Shown here: in pieces, positions 1 to 6,801 of the stretch | Numbering within the stretch: position 1 is the first letter of the stretch | Layout of the letters: the number at the start of each line of letters is the position of its first letter | Source: DAOUBP01 sp034432655 | GTDB taxonomy: Bacteria; Chloroflexota; Anaerolineae; CG2-30-64-16 | Assembly: GCA_034432655.1 (NCBI GenBank) | Contig: DAOUBP010000134.1 | Coordinates: forward strand, 1-43,744 | DNA length: 43,744 bases | Direction of reading: 5' to 3' | Notes under the pieces: generated by a model | Seen by the model: the letters and a program-made list of their open reading frames with translations, nothing else | The model's database searches: none | What the model was told of the DNA's origin: nothing | Translations under genes and position numbers: made by a program

Positions 1-97
1 GCCCGCGAACGAGTGGCTCCCTATGCCCGCGAACGGGTGGCTCCCTATCGAGCGCGAAGCGCTGGCCCCCTATGGCCGCGAACGCCTGGCGCATTAT
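1..97. repeat. 24-bp degenerate tandem repeat, four units
   Basis: Units at 1-24 and 25-48 differ at one base. The unit at 49-73 carries one extra base and the unit at 74-97 is more diverged. Each unit has a GCGAA core, a TGGC block and ends in TAT. One frame reads an eight-residue repeat (ARERVAPY twice) and then shifts at the extra base, after which the same octapeptide style continues (EREALAPY, GRERLAHY) in the next frame. Confidence 0.85.
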
Positions 98-130
98 AGC
101 CCGCGAGATGACAGGAGAGACGACCTATGA
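2..130 (+). CDS. C-terminal end of an unidentified upstream reading frame (partial)
   Basis: The frame starting at base 2 is open from the window edge to a TGA at 128-130. That TGA overlaps the ATG of the next gene as ATGA, which is the usual signature of translational coupling. The encoded tail is very charged near its end (SPRDDRRDDL). It runs through the 24-bp repeat, so the open frame could be a by-product of the repeat. The start lies outside the window and I recognise no family. Confidence 0.3.
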   Translation, partial: PANEWLPMPANGWLPIEREALAPYGRERLAHYSPRDDRRDDL

Positions 131-627
131 AGTATACGTATTCGGGTGTCGCCAGGCTGGGGAGAGGAATCGAGGTGTTTGTCGGCACGCTGGCGTTTCT
201 GCTCTCAACGCTGGCGGCTGTAGGAATTCCGGTCGGAGCGGCACTAAACGGAGATGTGCGATCGGCGCTAAACCTGATCTGCTTTGGTCTGTGGTTCTTG
301 CTTGTTGGATGGACAGTTGGTTTCCTCTTGTTGAACGGCTATCCCGATATCTGGCTTGAGGATGACCAGCTCACGATCTCGATGTTCTTGTTTGTAAAAG
401 TGAGAATCCGCTGGTCAGACATTGTGGATATACAGAATATAAATTGGCCGCTGCGGCGCACAGTCGTCCGGGTCAGGCGAATTACTCCTTTTCATCGCAT
501 CATAGGTTGTATCTACGGAAGAACCATCCTGCCTAGCTTTGCGATTCGTCCAGAAATCGATCATTATGCGTTGTTGATTCAAAGCATTGCAGCGAGACTC
601 CACACCGAGACCGACGAGAAGTCATAG
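127..627 (+). CDS. two-helix membrane protein with PH-like cytoplasmic domain
   Basis: The product has 166 residues. Two hydrophobic segments (about residues 17-40 and 47-69) are followed by a soluble part rich in beta-type residues with the spacing of bacterial PH domains (WLEDDQLTIS, then RIRWSDIVDI). The start is supported by GGAGAG about 9 bases upstream. The gene sits directly before Rhs/toxin debris, so it could be an orphan membrane immunity or accessory protein of a lost toxin cassette. That role is inference from position only. The PH-like assignment is by pattern, not by a profile search. Confidence 0.65.
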   Translation: MKYTYSGVARLGRGIEVFVGTLAFLLSTLAAVGIPVGAALNGDVRSALNLICFGLWFLLVGWTVGFLLLNGYPDIWLEDDQLTISMFLFVKVRIRWSDIVDIQNINWPLRRTVVRVRRITPFHRIIGCIYGRTILPSFAIRPEIDHYALLIQSIAARLHTETDEKS

Positions 628-658
628 GCAAACGCCAACTCATGCGCACATACCGGCG

Positions 659-783
659 GCAACCGTCACCAGGTGTTACATCCACGGCGGTCAGCGAGTT
701 GACCTACGCCAAAACGGCGTGCTATAGCGCTCAGCCTCCCCCTGGGGGACTGCCCACTGAGCGATTATCTCGGCTCGACCAGC
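659..783 (+). pseudogene. Rhs-repeat remnant, 5' fragment
   Basis: In the frame of base 686 the DNA reads GGQRVDLRQNGVL, the Rhs segment that normally precedes the YLLxDHLGS motif. It then hits TAG at 725-727. The Rhs reading resumes one frame away from about 754 (PLSDYLGSTSVSY) and runs into the next CDS. A 26-base hairpin at 727-752 accounts for the break: without it the reading is GVLYPLSDYLGSTS. No start codon or ribosome binding site is apparent, so this is a fragment of a once longer Rhs gene. Confidence 0.7.
727..752 (+). repeat. hairpin element, copy 1, inside Rhs remnant
   Basis: The element begins GCGCTCAGCC and ends GGGGACTG. Arms TCCCC and GGGGA flank a CTG loop, with an outer CAG/CTG pair across a CC bulge. 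It lies inside a Tyr codon after TA, creating an immediate TAG stop. It matches copy 2 (3352-3379) at both ends. A wider CGCTCAG/CTGAGCG inverted repeat (728-734 and 757-763) also brackets it. Confidence 0.7.
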
Positions 784-1788
784 GTGAGCTACACCACGAG
801 CACCGGCGCGGTGAGCGCCCAACGGTACACGCCCTACGGCGCGCCGCGCGGCCCCGCGAGCACGTTATCAACCGATTACCGTTTCACCGGCCAGCGCAGC
901 GAGGAGGCGGGGCTGGGGTCGTTGTACGATTACAACGCGCGTCACTATTCACCCGCGTTGGGCCGCTTCCTCAGCCCGGACCCCCTCGTGCCCGAGCCGG
1001 GGAACCCGCAGGCGCTGAACCGGTACGCGTACGTTTACAACAACCCGCTGCGGCACACTGATCCCAGTGGATATGCGGCTTGTATAGATGACCTTTGCGA
1101 ATTGGTGGCCCATCCTGCAACAGGACGTCCTATACTCCGTGCGCCCGCCCCACGTGCTATTGCATATATCCAAAAAGAAATGGTTCAGAATGCTCAAAGT
1201 GGAATTGCCCGAACGATAGCTGTGGAGAACGCCCTTTCTCGTTATGGGGGAATAGGTGGTGTGGCTGCTAAAATGCTGGCCTGGAACATATGGACCTCTC
1301 AGGTGATAGATGCCCGAATTAAGAAGTACGTGGGGCCTTTGGCGCCTCTGCTTGGAAACTGGGACCATAAACCGATCCTCCATCCTGAGGATCCTCAACA
1401 GCAGTCCCCTGTTCCCGAGATCGTTTGGCGCAAAGGCTGGTCAACAATGGGTTCCACCTTGTATCGGTTCGATATCTGGTCTAACATCCACTATGGTTAT
1501 GTGGGCAGGGCTACTGGCTTCTCTCAGCCTGAACTAACCGGTGGGGCGGGTATTGAACAAATTGGTTCGGACCTTTACAACTATCGGCATACCCATCAAT
1601 GGCCTCACCGGTCGCCGGGAGCGGACAACTGGGCTGCTTCGTGGGACGACCCATCGGATAACGCCGCCATCCAAATTGGCATCCACTTATGGGACCAATA
1701 CGGCCTGGCGGTTAAGCCAGCCGATATCTATCTGGCCGTGCTAGAAGAGCCGCGCCTGGCCACCTTGCCATTTGGAGGTGCGCCATGA
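784..1788 (+). CDS. Rhs-core C-terminal fragment with polymorphic toxin type 44-like tail
   Basis: The product has 334 residues from GTG 784, though the frame is open from 703 and no Shine-Dalgarno precedes the GTG. Residues about 31-97 are the Rhs-associated core (YRFTGQR, GRFLSPDPLVPEPGNPQALN, NRYAYVYNNPL, DPSGY), which marks the junction to variable toxin tails. The tail (about 215-320) contains NIHYGYVGRATGFS at 234-247 and DDPSDNAAIQIGI at 288-300, resembling the polymorphic toxin type 44 family. The substrate is not deducible from sequence. The N-terminal Rhs shell is missing, so this is probably a displaced or orphan C-terminal module. It overlaps the following lipoprotein gene by ATGA. 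The toxin family is assigned from memory of the motif. Confidence 0.7.
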   Translation: MSYTTSTGAVSAQRYTPYGAPRGPASTLSTDYRFTGQRSEEAGLGSLYDYNARHYSPALGRFLSPDPLVPEPGNPQALNRYAYVYNNPLRHTDPSGYAACIDDLCELVAHPATGRPILRAPAPRAIAYIQKEMVQNAQSGIARTIAVENALSRYGGIGGVAAKMLAWNIWTSQVIDARIKKYVGPLAPLLGNWDHKPILHPEDPQQQSPVPEIVWRKGWSTMGSTLYRFDIWSNIHYGYVGRATGFSQPELTGGAGIEQIGSDLYNYRHTHQWPHRSPGADNWAASWDDPSDNAAIQIGIHLWDQYGLAVKPADIYLAVLEEPRLATLPFGGAP

Positions 1789-2477
1789 GGAAATGGCAGC
1801 GCACAGGTCGCGTAGGGTGTCTGTTCGTCCTCCTCTTGGGCATACTTGCCTTGGGGGGTTGTATAGCGGGCATCTTTTACTCTACCCAGCGTGAGCCCGA
1901 ACTCCCAATACGGCAATTTTTGCAAAGACAAATCGAGACCTTTCCATCAGGCTGGTATGTGGAGGAAAGCGACATCGTAATTTGGACGGCCGCCGATGAT
2001 CCTCACGGGAAATTTACAAATGCTCCCTGGGCGGTGGCAGCCGATTTCTGGTATAAGGATGGCGTACGTATTTCCAAAGGACTGGCAACGGCTCACGAAC
2101 AGATCTTTGTCTATAAGAGTTCTTTTGATGCCCGAACCGTTTCCTATCCCTCGGAATACTGGGCCACATATTGGGAAGGTTGGATAACTTCCGGGGCGGG
2201 CTATATCCCTCAAGGATGGAGCTATCGCCCCCCTCACGCAGACCGTTTTGAATTCAAGTGCTGGGGAGGCGACGGCATCGCTAAACCCGAGCTATGTAGC
2301 TTTATTCTCCGCTATGAGGAATACATTATCGTCTTTGACACGCCCATCGCAGACTACATGACCCTGGATAATCTCCAGCGGATTCTGGAGGTGATTGATC
2401 ACGAGATGACTAACCATTTGGAAAATTCAACCCTGCGCCCAGGTCCCCGGTCTGTGCCGACAGCACTTGATGAATAG
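1785..2477 (+). CDS. lipoprotein of unknown function, candidate immunity protein
   Basis: The product has 230 residues. It has an N-terminal basic segment, a hydrophobic stretch and a lipobox LALGGC with the lipidation cysteine at residue 26, so it should be anchored outside the cytoplasmic membrane. The mature part is rich in aromatic residues (many Trp/Tyr) with no recognised domain. The ATG overlaps the stop of the Rhs toxin-tail gene by four bases, which implies translational coupling. In polymorphic toxin loci the gene immediately after the toxin is usually its immunity protein, so that role is a reasonable but untested inference. Confidence 0.7.
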   Translation: MRKWQRTGRVGCLFVLLLGILALGGCIAGIFYSTQREPELPIRQFLQRQIETFPSGWYVEESDIVIWTAADDPHGKFTNAPWAVAADFWYKDGVRISKGLATAHEQIFVYKSSFDARTVSYPSEYWATYWEGWITSGAGYIPQGWSYRPPHADRFEFKCWGGDGIAKPELCSFILRYEEYIIVFDTPIADYMTLDNLQRILEVIDHEMTNHLENSTLRPGPRSVPTALDE

Positions 2478-2525
2478 GTCAGCAGGGCTATCTCAGTGCT
2501 AACTTCGCTTCTAAAAGGGCGCTCT

Positions 2526-2939
2526 ATGAGAAGAAAACTGCTCTTGATCGGCTGGATTGTCGGCATCCTGTTCCCCTTTGGATGGCTCACTTGGTATTCT
2601 GACACCTATCGCCAGGTGTTCGACACCGTCTTCGGTCCTCTATGGGTCCACATCCTGATGCATATCATGCTCTATTCCGTACTGGCCTATCTCCTGGCCG
2701 AGCTCCTGCTAAGGGCCCGTTTTCCATTGCTGAGGCGATACCACCTCGGCCTGTCGCTTTTGCTGAACCTAGCTGTTGCCCTGGGGCAGGAGGGCTTCCA
2801 ATTGCTCTACCAGGGGCGGCTGCCGGGTGCCGATGAGTGGCTAGATATCGGCGTAGATCTGGCAGGAGGGGTGTTGGGGATTCTCCTGTTCTGGATTCAG
2901 ATGAGGGCGAACTCTCGACGATCTGTCAAGCACCGGTAG
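2526..2939 (+). CDS. VanZ-like membrane protein
   Basis: The product has 137 residues with about four hydrophobic segments. QEGFQ at 88-92 followed by DIGVDLAGGVLG at 107-118 matches the VanZ-like family pattern (Q-E-x-x-Q, then D-x-x-x-x-x-x-G-x-x-x-G). ATG 2526 is chosen over the upstream in-frame start at 2496 because AAAGGG lies about 7 bases before it. VanZ-like proteins are membrane proteins of mostly unknown function, and a few are linked to glycopeptide resistance. Nothing here indicates resistance. Confidence 0.7.
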   Translation: MRRKLLLIGWIVGILFPFGWLTWYSDTYRQVFDTVFGPLWVHILMHIMLYSVLAYLLAELLLRARFPLLRRYHLGLSLLLNLAVALGQEGFQLLYQGRLPGADEWLDIGVDLAGGVLGILLFWIQMRANSRRSVKHR

Positions 2940-3351
2940 CAGGTGTCATTTGCCCTTGAGGGGATGAGCCTGATACGCCATTCTGTGCTGAATTAGCCTC
3001 CCCGAGTGGCATCGGTCCGGGGACTTGATGTTTAATCGTTCTTTGACAACCTGATCAGACGGCTTGTCTCGGGCTAACCAATGGGAGCGGCGGGGCGAGC
3101 GCCAGCTTCGTGTATGACGGCGACGGCAAGCGGGTGAAGGCCACCTTCGGCACCAGCACTATAGCCTACGTAGGGGACTACTTCGAGTGGACGGGCAGCA
3201 CCAGCACCATGGTGAAGTACTATTATGCGGGCGGCCGGCGGGTGGCCATGCGGGTGGGGAGCAGCACGGTCTACTACCTGCTGACCGACCATCTGGGCTC
3301 CACGGCGGTCACCACCGATGCTGGCGGCAATCGAGTCACCGAGCTGCGCTA

Positions 3352-3379
3352 GCGCGCAGCCTCCCGCGCAGCGGGACTA
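3352..3379 (+). repeat. hairpin element, copy 2, inside Rhs remnant
   Basis: The 28 bases begin GCGCGCAGCC and end GGGACTA, with arms TCCCGC and GCGGGA around a GCA loop. CTA stands on both sides (3349-3351 and 3377-3379), like a 3-bp target duplication. Removing the 28 bases joins CGC-TA to T-CCC and gives VTELRYPYGTARY, a continuous Rhs reading. Its ends match copy 1 at 727-752. Confidence 0.75.
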
Positions 3380-3435
3380 TCCCTACGGCACGGCGCGCTA
3401 TAACCCCGGCGGGCAGCTCACGACGTATCGCTTCA

Positions 3436-3454
3436 TACCCCTGCGGGGCACAGG
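3436..3454 (+). repeat. third small hairpin interrupting the Rhs remnant
   Basis: A CCCC-TGC-GGGG hairpin sits in 19 extra bases after the RF of the YRFTG motif. Removing 3436-3454 gives YRFTGPRWDPGTGLYFY. Apart from the C-rich/G-rich arms it does not share the end sequences of copies 1 and 2, so it may belong to another family. Confidence 0.5.
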
Positions 3455-3592
3455 CCGGCCCACGCTGGGATCCCGGCACAGGGCTGTACTTCTACGACGC
3501 CCGGTGGTATGATCCGGTCATCGGCCGGTTTTTGGCGCCGGACACCCTCGTGCCGGCGCCGGGAGGAGTGCCTTCCACGAATCCCGCGCCCT

Positions 3593-3720
3593 GCCATCCG
3601 TGCATTCGTGCCCCGATTCGCCTGCCCTGGCGGCCAGGCCAGGGTGGACGGCCATCCGTGCATTCGTATCCCGATTCGCCTGCCCTGGCGGCCAGGCCAG
3701 GGTGGACGGCCATGCGTGCG
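3593..3720. repeat. 58-bp tandem repeat (two units plus partial) with internal palindrome
   Basis: Units at 3593-3650 and 3651-3708 are nearly identical, and a third starts at 3709 and breaks off. Each holds an inverted repeat CCCTGGC/GCCAGGG around a short loop. The array fills the space between the end of the Rhs remnant and the convergent end of the cytochrome gene, where a hairpin may help end transcription from both sides. Confidence 0.9.
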
Positions 3721-3721
3721 A

Positions 3722-6646
3722 TCATTTGTGGACGGCCCGCACCGTCCGCCAGCCACCCTTGACCCACTGCCGCACGGCGCCGTCGTAGGCAATCTCGTAG
3801 AGTGCGTTGGGCTGTAACCGCGTGAAGGTCTGGGCCGAACCGTCGGGCCAGCGCACCTCCACCGCCTGCAACCTGGCCCGTCCCAGGCCGAAGGAGAGCT
3901 CCAGCGCGCTGCCGCCACCGACCCCCGCGCCGCCGGCCCGCACTTCCTGGGCCTGCCGCCGGCCATCCGAGGCGACCACGGTGACCCGCGCGCCCACTGC
4001 GTCCCGGTTCACCCGGCCGCCGCCGACCAGCTTCACCGTCAGCCAGCGATGGTCGGGGAACAGGCGCGCGCCCTGGTTGCGGTAGAGCCGGTACTCCCGG
4101 TCGTAGTTGCCCACCACGATATCGGTCCAGCCGTCCCGGTCATAATCTGCCAGGGCCAGGCCCAGGCTGGGGCCGGGGTCGCCGGCGCCGCTCAACGGGC
4201 CCAGGTCGCCGAAAGTGCCGTCGCCGTTGTTGCGGAACAAGGGATTGAACGGCGTCAGGCCCGACGTGTCCATCAGCGCCAGGTAGATGTCCCGCCAGCC
4301 ATCGTTGTCGTAATCCAGCGCGGCCGCGCCCCAACCGATGGCCCCGCGGTCCAATGCCACGCCGGCGCGCTCCGCCACGTTTTCAAAGGTGCCATCACGA
4401 CGGCTCTGCAATAAGGTCATGGGGCCCACATTGGTGAAGAAGAAGTCGAACCAGCCGTCAGCGTTGAAATCGTCCACCGCCAGGCCCATGCCCATGACGC
4501 GCATGTTGGCACCCGCCTCCTTCGACACCTCGGTGAAGCACCAGCCCTGACAGCCGGGGCCGTCGTTGCGCCACAGCTTGTTGCCGACGGGGCTCACAAA
4601 CTGATCGTTGACCAGATAGATGTCCTGGTCGCCGTCGTTGTCGTAGTCCACGAACGCGGCCACGAAGCCCGCGCCGTGCAGATGATAGCCCAGCAGATGA
4701 GAAACGTCACTGAAGGTGCCGTCGCCGTTGTTGTGGTACAGGCGATCGCGGTCCCCCTCGCGCGGGGGCGGACAGCTCGGCAGGCACGACCAGTTGGCCA
4801 CATACAGGTCCAGATAGCCGTCGTTGTCGTAGTCGCCCCACGAGGCGCTCTTGCCCGCGCCGCTGCCGTCAATGCCGGCCCGCCCGGTGACATCACGAAA
4901 GCCGCGGCCCCCCTCATTGTGGAACAATACGTCCGCATATCGCCCCACCACGTACAGATCGGGCCAGCCGTCGTTGTCGTAGTCCGCAAAGACCGCGCCG
5001 CTGCTGTCGTGGTCAGCCAGCGCCACCTGACCGTTGAGGGGAGAGAGTCTGAAGGTGCCGTCCCCGTTGTTGCGGTAAAGCGCATTAGCGCCCTTGCCAG
5101 TGGTCAGGTACAGGTCGAGCCAGCCGTCCCCGTCGTAGTCCCCCCACGCCTGCCCCGTCATCTGATAGCCGATCTGGTGCACCATGACAATGCCGGCCTC
5201 GCCCGTTACATCGCGGAAGGGGAGGCCACGCGGCAACCCGTCCTCGATGGGCAGGCCGCTGGGCACTGCGTCCGGCACGACCGCGCTCAGGTCGGCCGCC
5301 CGCGGGTCGGTGAGGGCCGTCAAAAAGGCCAACAGGTCGGCAACCTGGTCATCGTCGAGCTGTAAGGGAGTTGCCACCAATGGGTCGAGGGTCTCCAGCA
5401 GCGCTTGCTTCTTCGCCTCGTTCCACACCGTATCGCTCTGCAGGTCGGGCGGGAGGCCGGTGAGCGCGTACCTTTCCAGGGCCGCCACGGGGTCCAGGTG
5501 GTGACGAACGGCCTCCTCCAGGGTCAGGTAGGCGCCGTTGTGCATCCAGGGCCCGGTGATCGCCACGTTGCGCAGGGGCGGGGTGCGAAAACAATAGGCG
5601 TCGGCCGGGTCGTTGGTCTCGCGCGCCCGGCCGGGGTCAATATGGGCCGACATACCGGGCCGGCCCTTGCCGGGGCCGATCTGCGGCACGCCGATGTTGT
5701 GGAACGCCTGGTCGGTGAGCAGGTTGCCGCTGTGACAGCGGGCGCAGCCGGCCTCGCCGTAGAAAAGCAGCGCGCCCCGCTTGGCCTGGGGAGAGAGGGC
5801 GCTGTCATCGCCGGCCAGGTAGCGATCCCATGGGCTGTCCAGCAGGGTAAAAGCGTCAATCTCAAAGGCTGCCAGCGCATTGGCTGCATGCTGGAAGCCG
5901 AGCTGCTCCGGCGCCAGGTCGGGATAGGCGGCCGCGAAGAGATCACGATAGCCGGGAATGGCCAACAGCCGGCGCATCAGCCCCTCCCAGATCTGCGGCA
6001 GGTCCTCGTCGTCCAGCCAGCCCAGCTCGTTAAGCCGGCCCAGCGCGTCCACGTCGGCCCGCTCCCCGCGCATCTCTGCGGCTGAGGCCACGGGAAAGAG
6101 GGCCTGCGCGGCCAACAGGCTGTCCAGGCCCTCCGGCAGTGCCACCAGGTCTTCAAACTCATAGGGCTTGACAAACCCCTCGGCGACCGAGCCGCTGATC
6201 CGGCCTTCCCAGAACATGGTGCGCCATTCAGGTGAGCCGCGGTTGAACAGCTCCGGCGCATTGCGCGAGATAAAAGGACGCATGGCCCCGCGCTGCCGCT
6301 CCGGCCCCAGCCCCAGCCCGCCCGTGCCGATGGAGAGCGGGATGCCGTCGCCGGTGGCGAACCGCGGGTGGTGGCAGGTGGCGCAGGAGATGTCGCGGTT
6401 GCCGCTCAGCTCCCGGTCGAAGAAGAGCATGCGGCCCAGAGCTACTTTGGCCGGGTCCGGCGTCGGGCCGGGGTCTAGCGGGCCGATGCCGTGAGCGACC
6501 AGCACCTGGCGCAAAGCAAGGTTGAGGGCGAGGTCATCGGCGTCCTGCGCCGACGGCCTGACCGGCCCGGCCTGGCAGCCGCCCAGGCCCAACACAGCGA
6601 CGGCCGCCAGGGCGAACCACAAAACCAGTTTACCTAAGGATTTCAT
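3722..6646 (-). CDS. dihaem cytochrome c peroxidase fused to FG-GAP repeats and UnbV domain
   Basis: The product is a 974-residue lipoprotein (lipobox LGGC, Cys24). The N-terminal half is a MauG/cytochrome c peroxidase-type module with two c-type haem sites, CATCH at 88-92 and CARCH at 302-306. From about residue 505 there is a series of FG-GAP/VCBS blades (repeated DYDNDGW and YRNNGDGTF motifs, typically calcium-binding beta-propeller loops). An ASPIC/UnbV domain follows at about 875-955 (NRDAVGARV, VEVRWPDGS). The likely role is an extracytoplasmic redox enzyme carried on an adhesive or scaffold propeller; the substrate is unknown. ATG 6646 is chosen because it precedes the signal peptide; the longer frame to 6706 adds 20 non-signal residues. 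It converges on the Rhs debris. Confidence 0.85.
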   Translation of the reverse strand: MKSLGKLVLWFALAAVAVLGLGGCQAGPVRPSAQDADDLALNLALRQVLVAHGIGPLDPGPTPDPAKVALGRMLFFDRELSGNRDISCATCHHPRFATGDGIPLSIGTGGLGLGPERQRGAMRPFISRNAPELFNRGSPEWRTMFWEGRISGSVAEGFVKPYEFEDLVALPEGLDSLLAAQALFPVASAAEMRGERADVDALGRLNELGWLDDEDLPQIWEGLMRRLLAIPGYRDLFAAAYPDLAPEQLGFQHAANALAAFEIDAFTLLDSPWDRYLAGDDSALSPQAKRGALLFYGEAGCARCHSGNLLTDQAFHNIGVPQIGPGKGRPGMSAHIDPGRARETNDPADAYCFRTPPLRNVAITGPWMHNGAYLTLEEAVRHHLDPVAALERYALTGLPPDLQSDTVWNEAKKQALLETLDPLVATPLQLDDDQVADLLAFLTALTDPRAADLSAVVPDAVPSGLPIEDGLPRGLPFRDVTGEAGIVMVHQIGYQMTGQAWGDYDGDGWLDLYLTTGKGANALYRNNGDGTFRLSPLNGQVALADHDSSGAVFADYDNDGWPDLYVVGRYADVLFHNEGGRGFRDVTGRAGIDGSGAGKSASWGDYDNDGYLDLYVANWSCLPSCPPPREGDRDRLYHNNGDGTFSDVSHLLGYHLHGAGFVAAFVDYDNDGDQDIYLVNDQFVSPVGNKLWRNDGPGCQGWCFTEVSKEAGANMRVMGMGLAVDDFNADGWFDFFFTNVGPMTLLQSRRDGTFENVAERAGVALDRGAIGWGAAALDYDNDGWRDIYLALMDTSGLTPFNPLFRNNGDGTFGDLGPLSGAGDPGPSLGLALADYDRDGWTDIVVGNYDREYRLYRNQGARLFPDHRWLTVKLVGGGRVNRDAVGARVTVVASDGRRQAQEVRAGGAGVGGGSALELSFGLGRARLQAVEVRWPDGSAQTFTRLQPNALYEIAYDGAVRQWVKGGWRTVRAVHK

Positions 6647-6700
6647 GTTGCTTATGTAAACTCTAGCCGTGACATTACTCTGCTGACATTCACAGCGGAC

Positions 6701-6801
6701 GCACAAATGTCAGATTGCGGAATAAATTCCGCGTTACATTTGCTCTGCAATATGCGCGCCGGATGCACAAATGTCAGATTGCGGGATAAATTCTGCGTTA
6801 C
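6701..6801. repeat. interspersed palindromic repeat, two tandem copies
   Basis: Copies lie at 6701-6737 and 6765-6801 (period 64). Each reads GCACAAATGTCAGATT and then a palindrome of the form GCGGAAT-AA-ATTCCGC (imperfect in the second copy), ending GTTAC. A diverged copy in opposite orientation is at 27150-27205. The second copy supplies the TAA stop (6798-6800) of the adjacent solute-binding protein gene. Confidence 0.8.

Larger units (their letters stand above)
3074..3575 (+). pseudogene. Rhs-repeat/core remnant, frameshifted
   Basis: The reading starts without a plausible start codon (SFVYDGDGKRVKATFG, YYYAGGRRVAMRV, YYLLTDHLGSTAV, NRVTELR) and stops at TAG 3350-3352. It resumes in a second frame (YPYGTARYNPGGQLTTYRF) and a third (RWDPGTGLYFYDARWYD, GRFLAPDTLVPAPGG), then is lost at a tandem repeat near 3576. 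The order of motifs is that of one Rhs core. Both frame changes coincide with small hairpins at 3352-3379 and 3436-3454. The stretch 2940-3073 before it has no gene that I can support. Confidence 0.8.

Noticed and set aside
642..1061. A 139-residue open frame
   Set aside because: It is out of frame with the Rhs core, which has clear family motifs in another frame.
2526..2939. A glycopeptide resistance gene
   Set aside because: Only the broad VanZ-like pattern is present, with no other van genes nearby.
4594..5365. Long open frames on both strands across the cytochrome/FG-GAP gene, some with repeats
   Set aside because: They are shadows of the GC-rich real gene; the repeated DNA words encode the recurring DYDNDGW motif.
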